This document shows, in pieces, positions 1-9,031 of a stretch of 22,066 nt of DNA. Positions within the stretch are counted from its first letter, which is position 1. Each line of letters opens with the position of its first letter. Source of the DNA: Chlorobiota bacterium (GTDB lineage Bacteria; Bacteroidota; Ignavibacteria; SZUA-365; JAADGX01). The stretch is from assembly GCA_013152135.1 (NCBI GenBank), contig JAADGX010000010.1, positions 1-22,066 on the forward strand, given 5' to 3'. Under the pieces are notes generated by a model that ran no database searches, was not told where the DNA came from, and saw nothing but the letters and a program-made list of their open reading frames with translations. The translations under genes and the position numbers were made by a program.

Positions 1-1177
1 CAACACCGATCGCCAAGGCAATCACCACTGCAAGTGCGGCCCCCGATACCCCGAAAAATTTCACAAGGAAATACATGGCCGGGATAAACACTGCCAACTG
101 GTAAACTCGGACCTTTAAGACATCGCCCGGTCTTCCACGTGAATACAACAGCACTTTCATATTCTCGAACATCGGGGACAACAGTGCCCCAATAGCAAGG
201 ATACGCAACACAGGAACAGCGCCAACCCATTGTTCACCGATGATTCGAACAAATAAATGAGGGATGAGTCCGAACACCAGTACAAACGGCATCAGCACAC
301 GGGCGAGAAAAAAGAGAACCAGGGAGTATGCTTCAGCGAGTTTATCATTGTCCTCCTGAAGTTTGGAATACGTCGGCAACGCAACGGTAACGACCGCGGG
401 AGCGACGGTTTGCGGAGCAAGTTCCCAGTACTTCAGGGATCGCGCATAAATACCCTGCTGCGCGGTTCCAAGCATTGCTTCGGTAACCAGGTTTCCATAT
501 CGTACGAACAAGACTTCCAACCCGCGCGAAAACAACAGCTTCCATCCCATTTCCAAAAACCACTTCGCCCTTTTCGTCGACCATTTAAACGATATCGGAT
601 ACTTACTGACGATAAACAGACCTATGAATGAGATGGTAAACGCGGAACCCTGTCCGAGTACAAGCGCCCACGCTCCCCAGCCTTTCAAAACCAACCAGAC
701 TGATACGAGTGGAAAGGCTAAGAGCGAAAGAAAATTCACCTTGGCGATTTTACTGTATTCGAGTTGCTTTTCGAGGTACGCGGAAAACAGCATCGCATAC
801 AAATTCAAACTACTGAACGCCGCAAGAACCAGAAATGCATAAACCTTGATCTCCACCGTACCCCTGAGCGATAAGAAATATGCCGCCGCCCCGGAAAGAA
901 AAAGCATGATAACAATCAGGATGGTCGTCAGGATAAAACCGGTGGAATACAACTCATCATCTTCTTTCGTGGCTTGAACGATGGAAATGTTGAAAGAGAA
1001 CGCCGTGAAAATAAACAGAAGATCTACCAGAGCGATGCCGTATGAATATACACCGTACTCCGCTGGCTGGAGGAAATTATCACGATATATCCCTACTACG
1101 AACCCAACAGCCAAACCGATATAGTTCAAGCCGCTCGTCCACGCCGTGGATACGATTGCTTTCCGTGCAAGGCTCAT
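1..1177 (-). CDS. Wzx-like polysaccharide flippase, partial (cut by left edge)
   Basis: My reading of the minus strand gives an open frame of 392 codons from an ATG at 1177 to the window edge, with no stop. The product begins MSLARKAIVSTAWTSGLNYI and consists of successive hydrophobic helices with short polar loops, the pattern of the MOP/polysaccharide-transport superfamily (Wzx, RfbX). Such proteins flip lipid-linked oligosaccharides from the cytoplasmic to the periplasmic leaflet of the inner membrane. About 400-500 residues are usual, so only the C-terminal end is missing. The start codon overlaps the stop of the upstream glycosyltransferase by one base (TGATG), which suggests coupled translation. 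The substrate cannot be told from sequence. Family placement is fairly sure; the exact subfamily is inference. Confidence 0.82.
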   Translation of the reverse strand, partial: MSLARKAIVSTAWTSGLNYIGLAVGFVVGIYRDNFLQPAEYGVYSYGIALVDLLFIFTAFSFNISIVQATKEDDELYSTGFILTTILIVIMLFLSGAAAYFLSLRGTVEIKVYAFLVLAAFSSLNLYAMLFSAYLEKQLEYSKIAKVNFLSLLAFPLVSVWLVLKGWGAWALVLGQGSAFTISFIGLFIVSKYPISFKWSTKRAKWFLEMGWKLLFSRGLEVLFVRYGNLVTEAMLGTAQQGIYARSLKYWELAPQTVAPAVVTVALPTYSKLQEDNDKLAEAYSLVLFFLARVLMPFVLVFGLIPHLFVRIIGEQWVGAVPVLRILAIGALLSPMFENMKVLLYSRGRPGDVLKVRVYQLAVFIPAMYFLVKFFGVSGAALAVVIALAIGV

Positions 1178-2307
1178 CAGCCACGCTCCAAAACGTTCTC
1201 GTACACTGCCACAACTCCATCGGTATATCGTTCCCACGTGAATTGCCGCACGTACTGCTCGGCGGATTTACCCATTTCTTTCCCTGCATCGGGATTTTCG
1301 TACAGATACGACAACTTTTCTTTCAAAGCTTCCACGTCGCGTATCGGAATAATAAAACCATCTTGACCATCGCGCAGGACGGAACCGGTATTCTCGGAAA
1401 CGATCGACGGCAAACCACAAGCCATCGCTTCATATGTCACTAGCGCGCTCCCTTCCTGGAGTGACGGAAGCACGAAAACCGAAGCACGGTGGAATTCGCG
1501 CTGGATGCGATCATGGGGCACATAAGGTCTGTGAGAGAACAGCCCTCTATAACCAGCTAACACAGGTTCCATGCCCCGCTCAATACGACCCACCAACCGC
1601 AATTCCGCATTCTTAAAATTCAATTGCTTCCATGCTTCAAGGAGGTAGTGTATCCCCTTTTGGATTCCAATATTTCCAATAAAGAGAACACGAAAGACCT
1701 TGTCCGGTTTCTTGGCGGGGGAAAAGGATTGGAGATCGACACCGTACGGAACAACATGCAGCTTTTCCATATCCGTTCCCATCTCTGCAAAGCTCCGGTA
1801 TACGAAATCGGACGGTATGATCACCGCATCCGCGTCTTCTATTTCCTGCAACCCCTTTTCGATGATCCGCGGATGAGCGCGTTCCATCGCGACATTAAAT
1901 CTCTCGCATTCATCCTGCAGGATCCTGTCCTGATACAACGGATGAGTGGAACCGCGTTCGATCACGACTCGTGCATGATAGCTCCGGGCAATTGGGATGG
2001 AAGCCAAAGCATAATTTCCCCAGGCGTGGAAGATGTCACAGGAAATGATGTACTTTCTGGCGGCGGCATCAAAGAGGTTGTCCTTGACAAAACTGTAATA
2101 ACCACGTTTCCTGAGGGGAGCGATTTTCCGGACGATCATCCCAACCACTTCGGGTAACGGTAAAGCCCGGTAATAATCCTTCGGAAGAACATCCTTGCAG
2201 TACCAGGACTTGGTGGTGATGATGCGCGCAAGCATCCCGCGCCGGTACAGGTTAGTTGCCAACTCTATGGCATGAAAACGACCACCGACTGAAATCAAAA
2301 CATTCAT
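1177..2307 (-). CDS. Glycosyltransferase, GT4-like (GT-B fold)
   Basis: A 376-residue cytosolic or membrane-associated sugar transferase. The N-terminal half (about 1-195) starts with a Rossmann strand MNVLISVGGR and carries HAWGNYALASIPIA and IIPSDFVYRSF, typical of the acceptor domain. The C-terminal half starts at VLFIGNIGIQKGIHYLLEAW (about 208-226) and holds the E-x7-E nucleotide-sugar motif (E285 and E293, EGSALVTYE), followed by MACGLPSIVSENTGS and GFIIPIRDVEAL. These are the hallmarks of GT4 retaining transferases. It lies 12 bp after the YfhO-type gene and overlaps the flippase start by one base, so the three are probably co-transcribed for synthesis of a surface polysaccharide. Donor and acceptor sugars cannot be deduced. 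Confidence 0.88.
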   Translation of the reverse strand: MNVLISVGGRFHAIELATNLYRRGMLARIITTKSWYCKDVLPKDYYRALPLPEVVGMIVRKIAPLRKRGYYSFVKDNLFDAAARKYIISCDIFHAWGNYALASIPIARSYHARVVIERGSTHPLYQDRILQDECERFNVAMERAHPRIIEKGLQEIEDADAVIIPSDFVYRSFAEMGTDMEKLHVVPYGVDLQSFSPAKKPDKVFRVLFIGNIGIQKGIHYLLEAWKQLNFKNAELRLVGRIERGMEPVLAGYRGLFSHRPYVPHDRIQREFHRASVFVLPSLQEGSALVTYEAMACGLPSIVSENTGSVLRDGQDGFIIPIRDVEALKEKLSYLYENPDAGKEMGKSAEQYVRQFTWERYTDGVVAVYENVLERG

Positions 2308-2319
2308 ATACTGGTTACG

Positions 2320-4935
2320 TCAATCCTTGGAGCGAGCCTTGGCGATAAAACGACGACGGATGAACTGGATCGCATACGCCAAAAGGATCAACGCAAGAAG
2401 ATAATTCGTGATCGTTGTGACCCAGAAACCGGCTTTGTACGAGCGAGGCTCAAACCACATTCGAAGAACATGTTTACCCGCCGGCACTCTAACAGCCCTC
2501 AGTGTATAATCCGTACGGTATATTTTCGTCTCTTTGCCATCAATGGTTGCCGTCCACCCGCTTGGATAATAAACTTCGCTCACTTTTAACACGGCATCAA
2601 CGGGTGTTTCAACAGAAAACTCAATGTGATTAATTCCAAAAGAAGTGACCCGGGCACGCATCTCCTGAAGGAGTGTATCGGGAAATTCCGCGACTTCTTC
2701 TTCCAATGGTTCGCTCAGATACGCCGTTCGTTGAGGTTGATACTTGGAGAGATCATCGAGCAGTGCCAACAATTCGGCATCATTCGGAACCACCTCGACC
2801 TTGTTCACAAAAAACGCTCGGGGAAGGACGTACATGTTCTCATAGATGGATTCCGTCTGTCCCTCGAACACCTTTCGCAGCCACGGCGCCGTGAGCTCCC
2901 AATCCTTCGGCACGATGACGTACTTGGTATTCAGGACACTCAATAACGCCCAATTCGCAGCGTCCACCTGTTGCGGAGACGTAAAACGGAATTCGTTGAA
3001 AATTGTATTGCGAATATCATCATACACCTTAAGCTTGGCAGGATGATAGCCTGCGACACTTTGTATCCCGAAATACACGTACCAGTTATCTCCACCATGA
3101 GCGCTTGCCGGTAGAATGCGAAAAAGACTTTTGTCTTTTTCCAGAAATGCAACGACATCGGTTTTCGACAACTGCTGGTTCTGAACGCTTTTCGTAATCA
3201 TCTGCATGGGTTTATAGTCCACAATCCACAGATCGACAATCAGTAACACGAACAGGGCTCCCTGGAATGCTACCAAGGACATGCGCCGACGGGCAAACAT
3301 CCAAACAGTGCCTCCAACCAGAACCATGAATAAGAAGGCAATCATGCTATCACGAAGCGCCATCCCGTAAATACCAGCGACGGTGGCATCTTTCAGCTCT
3401 TCCGGCACCCTGTTTCCCTGCCCCGATCTGAACGCCTGTTCAACTTGTTGAACAAGATTCCATGATTGTGGCTGGTATTTCTGGAGATTCTCCGCAATGG
3501 TCTGTTGGAAACTGTTCCCCGTGAGAAAGAGGACGAGCAACAGGAAGCCTGCCAAGGCAACGGGAATCCATACCACCTTGGCAATCTTTTTTCTGAAGAG
3601 AGGGTCTTCTCTCTTTCCCATCGCTCGAACATTCTTAACGATCTCCGTTACCCCGACACCAGCAAGCATGGCAACACAGAATGAAACGAGGAACAAAATC
3701 ATAGATGGGATGCGGAAATTATTGAAGGCGGGGACGTAATTAAACATCAGATCATACACTAAACCAAAATTCCGACCGAGAGAAATAAGCAACACCAGTA
3801 TGCCCAGGAATACCCAGAAGTGGACAAAGCGAGATTTCGGTGCCAAGATGATTCCAAGAAGAGCGAGGAAGCACACCACGATACCCAGGTACACCGGTGA
3901 CTCTGTAAAAGGCATGGTTCCCCAGTACGTCGGTGACCCAAAACCGACAAATGAAGGCACGAAAAACGTGGCGATCTCGGTAAAGCTGAACGACCAGTTC
4001 GTAGCATAATCATAATCCAATCCACCGCGGATCTCATGCCCCGATCCCCCCGACCCGGCTCCGCGAATGGAAAAGTCCTTGTATTCCCACGTGGCAAAGT
4101 ACGGTCCGGAAAGCATGAGAAACGCAAATGCGGCGGCACCGATAACGATACCAGCAACGGCAAGCACGTTACCGATCCGTGCGCCTTCGTACCATTTGAA
4201 AAGACCGTAGAAAAAGACCGTCATACCACTGTAGAAAATCATTTGCACGTGGCCAGAGTTAAACGTGAAATGAAATGCCAGAACTAACAGCGCGATTCGC
4301 AGCAGCGACTTCCTTTCAAACAACATATCCACAAGAAGAAGAATCGCTGGAAGCCACGCGTATACCGTGATCTTGGTATTGTGCCCAGCCATCACCCAGT
4401 TCAAAGTGTAGATCGTGAACACAACCGCCACTGCGGCAATGAACGCAGCAAACGGTTCGAACTTCCGGCGTAAACCGAATAAATACGTGAAAAAACCGAG
4501 GAGAAAATAATTGAAAATATCCCAGAAACTGTCGGGGAGGGGAAAGATACCGGCAATGGACTGCAACCATCCATAAACCTGAAGAATCAGCATTGGTTTC
4601 AATGGATCCAGAAAGGTGTGCAGATACATGCCGTGACCGGGGATCGAAGATCCCCACGTCGGCATCCCTGAGAAAATGTACGGATTCCAGAACGCGTTCA
4701 CCCCTTCCTGTTTGGCCTTTTCGAGATACCCGTGTTCGTAGACGATGGACGAAATCTTATCCGCGGAATGGAAAACCTTGCCGGCAAAAAACGCCTCGTG
4801 GAAAAACACGATAAGAAGCAGCGCAATAAGGGAAATATAAATCGCGTGAGCATGCTTCTGGAGAAAAGAAGGAACAGCGATGTCACTGGAACGTGATGGG
4901 CTTTGACGCCGCGAAGTTCTTTTCTGTTTACCCAT
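2320..4935 (-). CDS. YfhO-family polytopic membrane protein
   Basis: An 871-residue protein with about a dozen hydrophobic segments. A short basic N-terminus (residues 1-30) is followed by a first membrane span near residue 33, then many helices up to about residue 560, a large soluble part, and a final helix before a basic tail (FIRRRFIAKARSKD). The soluble domain ends with VSEVYYPSGWTATIDGK and VPAGKHVLRMWFEP, the recognisable C-terminal beta region of YfhO proteins. The family resembles GT-C type glycosyltransferases that use polyprenyl-phosphate sugars and act outside the membrane; in Gram-positives a relative is tied to glycosylation of teichoic acids. AAAGGA lies about 8 bases before the ATG at 4935. 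It is the first gene of the leftward run YfhO/GT4/flippase. Family confident, substrate unknown. Confidence 0.87.
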   Translation of the reverse strand: MGKQKRTSRRQSPSRSSDIAVPSFLQKHAHAIYISLIALLLIVFFHEAFFAGKVFHSADKISSIVYEHGYLEKAKQEGVNAFWNPYIFSGMPTWGSSIPGHGMYLHTFLDPLKPMLILQVYGWLQSIAGIFPLPDSFWDIFNYFLLGFFTYLFGLRRKFEPFAAFIAAVAVVFTIYTLNWVMAGHNTKITVYAWLPAILLLVDMLFERKSLLRIALLVLAFHFTFNSGHVQMIFYSGMTVFFYGLFKWYEGARIGNVLAVAGIVIGAAAFAFLMLSGPYFATWEYKDFSIRGAGSGGSGHEIRGGLDYDYATNWSFSFTEIATFFVPSFVGFGSPTYWGTMPFTESPVYLGIVVCFLALLGIILAPKSRFVHFWVFLGILVLLISLGRNFGLVYDLMFNYVPAFNNFRIPSMILFLVSFCVAMLAGVGVTEIVKNVRAMGKREDPLFRKKIAKVVWIPVALAGFLLLVLFLTGNSFQQTIAENLQKYQPQSWNLVQQVEQAFRSGQGNRVPEELKDATVAGIYGMALRDSMIAFLFMVLVGGTVWMFARRRMSLVAFQGALFVLLIVDLWIVDYKPMQMITKSVQNQQLSKTDVVAFLEKDKSLFRILPASAHGGDNWYVYFGIQSVAGYHPAKLKVYDDIRNTIFNEFRFTSPQQVDAANWALLSVLNTKYVIVPKDWELTAPWLRKVFEGQTESIYENMYVLPRAFFVNKVEVVPNDAELLALLDDLSKYQPQRTAYLSEPLEEEVAEFPDTLLQEMRARVTSFGINHIEFSVETPVDAVLKVSEVYYPSGWTATIDGKETKIYRTDYTLRAVRVPAGKHVLRMWFEPRSYKAGFWVTTITNYLLALILLAYAIQFIRRRFIAKARSKD

Positions 4936-5044
4936 TGATAATCCTTTGCGTTAGGAAACGATAGACGATAGGATTTGAACGTATCTCATCTGCCTTCCGA
5001 AACCACTCCAAAACCGTGAGGCGGCGAGCTCGAAATACGCTCCC

Positions 5045-5063
5045 GAAAAGGTATTGAATACCT
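5045..5063 (-). terminator. Weak hairpin terminator candidate
   Basis: On the minus strand AGGTAT and ATACCT pair around a 3-base loop, directly followed by TTTT. It sits about 30 bases after the stop of the exported-protein gene (5095-6048). The stem is only 6 bp and AT-rich, so termination would be weak. As duplex DNA it is also a 15-bp near-perfect palindrome (5049-5063) lying 114 bases before the YfhO gene, so it could equally be an operator. The rest of the 4936-5094 gap shows nothing else I can support. Confidence 0.3.
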
Positions 5064-5094
5064 CCAGCATTTACAATCACGTATTCACATACTG

Positions 5095-6048
5095 TCAGGG
5101 AATGTTGAGCAGCCGCAAACCCAACGCCATCAGGCTGCTTTTCCGAGGTTGAGGTGCGATGAAATTATCCGGATCATACGTGTACCTCAGAAACACCCGC
5201 AGAGCTGCTGCTTTTCCAAGGAAATCCCAGAAGATCTCGCATGCTGGATTTACCTGAATTCGCTCGATAGAAGAAAATCTACTGGCCTCTTCCAGAGGCC
5301 CAAGAGTAGTAATTCGGATATCAACGGTCGCGCCCATGCGATACACACGCGATAAGATCTTCGATGCTGTGATCCTGCCACGCAGTGCTCCCTGAAAGGA
5401 CTGAACACTCGGAGCAAGCTTCCGTGTATAAATCGGAAATCGCTGGTCTTGAACAATCACATACACGTGAACTGCCGCGAGTGGTTCAACATCCCACCCC
5501 TTAAACCGCATTGCTTTCTTCGTCCAACGGGCAAAGATGCTCCCATAAATCAACGCTCGCTCCTCTTCACGCTTCGAAGTCCGCAACAATTCAAGGTTGT
5601 CCACATCGTGTTTGCAACGATGCAAATATCCGAAGTTCCATACCTGCGAGCCGTTCTTCAACCCGAGAACGATTCCTTCTTCCCAGATAAAAGCCCGCGG
5701 ATTAAAGGTGATATTGTTATTCGGATCGACCACAAGGTGGACGTTGGTTTCAAAGTTGAGATCCCACATTCCCGAGCGGAACAATTCCGCATTGCCACCC
5801 AACGAGACCACCCATCGATGATCGCGGTCCCTCTCAACTATGTACTGACCAAATTCCCCCCAGAATGTCATCGAAGAAAGGAATCCTTCTCCTTTTCTCG
5901 CTATATCATTTAACAGAGGAATCGTTGGTTGAATCGTTTCAGGATACAACCACGTCTGAGATACGAGTCGATTGCCGAAAAAAAACAACGCGACAGGTAT
6001 CCAGATCAGTAGTGCACTTCTGAAAGGAAAAACAAAAGAATGATTCAT
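5095..6048 (-). CDS. Exported protein of unknown function, probable outer-membrane beta-barrel
   Basis: I do not recognise this 317-residue protein. The N-terminus has a basic/polar start (MNHSFVFPFR), a hydrophobic core (SALLIWIPVALFFFGNRLV) and a possible cleavage near SQ/TW, consistent with a Sec signal peptide. The mature part has alternating amphipathic strands rich in aromatic residues (HRWVVSLGGNAELF, WNFGYLHRCKHDVDN, ALRVFLRYTYDPDNF) and ends LMALGLRLLNIP, which fits a small outer-membrane barrel. The segment HRCKHDVDN is a compact cluster of charged and histidine residues that could be a functional site. Spacing on both sides suggests its own unit. No clear Shine-Dalgarno is seen before the ATG at 6048. 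Localisation is inference; function is unknown. Confidence 0.68.
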   Translation of the reverse strand: MNHSFVFPFRSALLIWIPVALFFFGNRLVSQTWLYPETIQPTIPLLNDIARKGEGFLSSMTFWGEFGQYIVERDRDHRWVVSLGGNAELFRSGMWDLNFETNVHLVVDPNNNITFNPRAFIWEEGIVLGLKNGSQVWNFGYLHRCKHDVDNLELLRTSKREEERALIYGSIFARWTKKAMRFKGWDVEPLAAVHVYVIVQDQRFPIYTRKLAPSVQSFQGALRGRITASKILSRVYRMGATVDIRITTLGPLEEASRFSSIERIQVNPACEIFWDFLGKAAALRVFLRYTYDPDNFIAPQPRKSSLMALGLRLLNIP

Positions 6049-6130
6049 TGAGAGGAATCGATGGAAAACCAGAAAAAACGCTTGACAGACCGCCTTTCAC
6101 ACGTCCTTTTCATGTCCCTATCGTGGAAAG

Positions 6131-6156
6131 AAAAAAGGCTCCATCCTCATGGAGCC
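6131..6156 (-). terminator. Rho-independent terminator after the zinc-ribbon gene
   Basis: On the minus strand the perfect 8-bp stem GGCTCCAT / ATGGAGCC with a 4-base loop (GAGG) is followed at once by TTTTTT. It lies about 30 bases after the stop of the 71-residue zinc-ribbon gene and shields the exported-protein gene downstream from read-through. Confidence 0.85.
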
Positions 6157-6186
6157 CCTCTCAGAGTAAGGTCCGGCAGGACGGCC

Positions 6187-6402
6187 TTATGCAACCTTTT
6201 TGATTTGCGGCCTTGAACCTGTCACTGTCACTTCTATTCTATCGAGTTCTACTGAAACCTCCGCATTGCAATACGGACAATTTTTCAACTTCTGGACATC
6301 GAAACTGATGGTGTTATTACACATTGGACATTCCGTAATAATCATTCCGATAACTTTGCCTGTCTGCTTAACTCGTACAGGTTTCGTGGAAGATTTCACC
6401 AT
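6187..6402 (-). CDS. Small zinc-ribbon protein, unknown function
   Basis: A 71-residue protein with a basic N-terminal segment (about 1-17) and one treble-clef or zinc-ribbon module: C25-P-M-C28 and C42-P-Y-C45, separated by 13 residues, which should hold one zinc ion. A short beta-rich tail (VELDRIEVTVTG) and a basic end follow. The start is well supported: AAGGAGA lies 4-5 bases before the ATG at 6402. A promoter candidate lies in the 70-bp gap after lon and a strong terminator follows, so it looks like a self-contained unit rather than a lon operon member. No enzymatic motif is present. It could bind nucleic acid or a protein partner, but nothing in the sequence decides this. Confidence 0.8.
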   Translation of the reverse strand: MVKSSTKPVRVKQTGKVIGMIITECPMCNNTISFDVQKLKNCPYCNAEVSVELDRIEVTVTGSRPQIKKVA

Positions 6403-6442
6403 GGTTCTCCTTGCTGTTGAAGTTAAAAGTTTCGCGTTACAA

Positions 6443-6471
6443 AATATACTTATTTATTTTTTCCATTCCAA
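6443..6471 (-). promoter_or_regulatory. Promoter candidate for the zinc-ribbon gene
   Basis: Reading the minus strand, TTGGAA (-35 like, 4 of 6 consensus bases) is separated by 17 bases from TATATT (-10 like, 5 of 6). The -10 element lies about 40 bases before the ATG at 6402. The spacer is A/T-rich. This is a sequence match only; lineage-specific promoter rules are not known to me here. Confidence 0.5.
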
Positions 6472-6472
6472 G

Positions 6473-8884
6473 TCATTTACCGGTACCTTTTCTTTTTCTG
6501 GCTGTTTTTCGCTCTTTTTTCCCCTCGGAATCATTGACCAGGGCCAATTTGATCACTTCATCCATCTCTTTCACAAAATGGATCGTCATTTCTTTGAGCA
6601 CTTTTTCCGGAATTTCCTGAATATCTTCCCTGTTTTTTTCAGGTAGTATAACGTTCCTGATTCCAACGCGATGAGCGGCAAGAACTTTTTCTTTGACACC
6701 GCCGATGGGAAGCACGGCTCCTCGAAGCGTTATTTCACCGGTCATGGCAATGTCGTTTCGCACCTTCGTGTTCGTGAGAAGAGATGTGAGCGAGACGAGC
6801 ATCGTCACTCCAGCCGAAGGACCATCTTTCGGGATCGCCCCGGCAGGAACGTGAACGTGGATATCGTTCTCCTCCAGGAAGTTCTCGTCTATTCCCAATT
6901 CTTTGGCATGAGAGGCAATATAACTCAACGCCGCCTGCACCGACTCTTTCATCACTTCTCCCAATTGCCCGGTGACGATGAGCTTTCCCTTTCCTTTCAT
7001 CTTCGTGGATTCGATAAAGAGGATGTCTCCCCCAACAGGTGTCCAGGCCAGCCCTGTAGCTATTCCCGGCTTATTGATGCGTTCAGCAAGCTCGGGATAA
7101 TACCGGCGGGATGTAATAAAATCGGAAAGACTGTCCACCGTTACCACGACTTTTTTCGTGTCTCCTTCAGCAATACGGCGAGCAACACCGCGACAGACAT
7201 CGGCGATTTTACGCTCCAGATTACGAACACCGGATTCCCGCGTGTAGCGATCAATAATTGCTTCGATGGTTTCGGTGGGAAATTCAATTTGATCCGGAGT
7301 CAGACCATGTTCCTCGAGCTGTTTGGGGATAAGATGCCGCTTCGCAATCTGGACTTTTTCTTCCAAGATGTAACTCGGGATTTCGATGATTTCCATTCGA
7401 TCCCTCAAGGCAGGCGGAATGGGCTCAATCATGTTGGCCGTAGCGATGAACAAGACTTTCGAAAGGTCGAATGGTACTTCGAGATAGTGATCACTAAAGG
7501 CGGAATTCTGCTCCGGGTCCAGCACTTCGAGTAAAGCCGACGACGGGTCACCACGGAAGTCCATGCCGAGTTTGTCAATTTCGTCAAGAACCAGAACAGG
7601 GTTATTTGAACCCGCTTTCTTGATGCTCTGAATGACGCGTCCGGGCAGGGCGCCGATGTACGTCCTCCGATGACCCCGTATTTCCGCTTCATCCCGTATA
7701 CCTCCGAGAGAAAACCGCACGTACTTGCGTCCTAACGCTTTGGCGATGGATTGCCCCAGCGACGTCTTGCCGACACCGGGCGGCCCAACGAAGCAAAGAA
7801 TGGGACCACGCATGTCTTTTTTCAACTTACGCACTGCCAAGTATTCGAGAATGCGGTTCTTTACTTTCTCCAGACCAAAATGATCTTTATCCAGTTGTTC
7901 TTTCGCCGCTTTGATGTCGAGATTATCTTCCGTGGACTTGGACCAGGGCATTTCCACCAACCAGTCGAGATACGTCCGCGCAACCATGTATTCGGCCGTA
8001 GCAGGGTTCATCATGCGTAAACGATTAAGCTCTTTCTCCGCGACCTTTTTCACATCCTCCGGCATTCCCGCCTCTTGCAACCGCTTCTCAAGTTCATCAA
8101 TTTCCACGCTTTCCGTATCCTCGCCAAGTTCTTTCTTTATGGCGCGAAGCTGCTCTCTCAAGAAGTATTCCCGCTGGTTCCGGTTGATACTGTCCTGGAC
8201 CTCGTTCTGGATTTTCTGGCTGAGTTGGAGGCGTTGTATCTTCCCGGTAAGAGCCACTGCGACCTTTTTCAGCCGTTCTTTGAAATCAGTGATTTCCAAA
8301 AGTTCCTGTTTTTCGGGGATGGGAATATCAACAAGGGCAGAGACCAGGTTGGCAAATGTCGTCACTTGTTCGGTGTTCATCACCAGGGAAAGTTGCTCGG
8401 GGTTGAATTCCGGCAGCAAGTCGGATAGCTGCTTGAAAAGATTCCTGATATTCTGAATCAGTGGGGCAATTTCAAGATCGTTCGGATCGGGTTCTGTTTC
8501 GTCGATCTTTCGGACAGACGCATAGAGGTATGGCTCTTCCTGGATAATGGCAATGACTTCCGCCCGGTAATTTCCCTGAACGACGACGCTTTTCGATCCA
8601 TCCGGCATGGTGTATATTTTGATAATGCGGACAACCGTTCCAACAGAGTACAAGTCCTCTTTTTTAGGAAGGTCAACACTGGCGTCTTTCTGGGTTAAAA
8701 CAAGAACGGAACTGTGATCGCGGTAGGCTTCCTCAATGAGTCGTATGGAACTCGGGCGCCCCACAAACAGGGGCATCATTTGCCCCGGAAAAAAAACCAC
8801 GTTTCGAAGCGGAAGCACCGGCATTCCGTCGACATTTGTAAGCAGATCGTAATTCGCATTATCTTGAGTTTTATTCTCTGTCAT
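6473..8884 (-). CDS. lon: ATP-dependent protease La (Lon)
   Basis: A full-length LonA (803 residues from the ATG at 8884; an in-frame GTG at 8890 would add two residues, and neither start has a clear Shine-Dalgarno). It degrades misfolded and regulatory proteins in the cytoplasm as a hexamer. The N-terminal substrate-binding domain starts VLPLRNVVFFPGQMMPLF. Walker A GPPGVGKT lies at about 367-374 and Walker B VLVLDEIDK at about 430-438. The protease domain carries the serine of PKDGPSAG (about S690) and the lysine of GGVKEKVLAAHR (about K733), the Ser-Lys catalytic dyad. The C-terminus ends in a lysine/arginine-rich tail (KKERKTARKRKGTGK), longer and more basic than needed for the fold. It is divergent from the NUDIX gene. 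Confidence 0.97.
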   Translation of the reverse strand: MTENKTQDNANYDLLTNVDGMPVLPLRNVVFFPGQMMPLFVGRPSSIRLIEEAYRDHSSVLVLTQKDASVDLPKKEDLYSVGTVVRIIKIYTMPDGSKSVVVQGNYRAEVIAIIQEEPYLYASVRKIDETEPDPNDLEIAPLIQNIRNLFKQLSDLLPEFNPEQLSLVMNTEQVTTFANLVSALVDIPIPEKQELLEITDFKERLKKVAVALTGKIQRLQLSQKIQNEVQDSINRNQREYFLREQLRAIKKELGEDTESVEIDELEKRLQEAGMPEDVKKVAEKELNRLRMMNPATAEYMVARTYLDWLVEMPWSKSTEDNLDIKAAKEQLDKDHFGLEKVKNRILEYLAVRKLKKDMRGPILCFVGPPGVGKTSLGQSIAKALGRKYVRFSLGGIRDEAEIRGHRRTYIGALPGRVIQSIKKAGSNNPVLVLDEIDKLGMDFRGDPSSALLEVLDPEQNSAFSDHYLEVPFDLSKVLFIATANMIEPIPPALRDRMEIIEIPSYILEEKVQIAKRHLIPKQLEEHGLTPDQIEFPTETIEAIIDRYTRESGVRNLERKIADVCRGVARRIAEGDTKKVVVTVDSLSDFITSRRYYPELAERINKPGIATGLAWTPVGGDILFIESTKMKGKGKLIVTGQLGEVMKESVQAALSYIASHAKELGIDENFLEENDIHVHVPAGAIPKDGPSAGVTMLVSLTSLLTNTKVRNDIAMTGEITLRGAVLPIGGVKEKVLAAHRVGIRNVILPEKNREDIQEIPEKVLKEMTIHFVKEMDEVIKLALVNDSEGKKERKTARKRKGTGK

Positions 8885-9031
8885 AGTCACTTATTGATAC
8901 TTGTACTTAAAACTTTAATAACCAGCAACCTCCATCATAATGAACTTACAATGATAATGCCGAAATAAATATGGTTATTCGGTCATTTTTACCATCTTTT
9001 TTCGCAATAATCTTGGTGCTACTGTACTATT

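Noticed and set aside
6082..6087. A perfect TTGACA on the plus strand
   Set aside because: No -10 element at 16-18 bases, and the next plus-strand gene is about 3 kb away beyond lon.
6671..7534. A 287-codon plus-strand open frame opposite lon
   Set aside because: Lies wholly inside the conserved protease and AAA+ region of lon on the other strand; composition looks like a reverse complement of Lon, not a protein.
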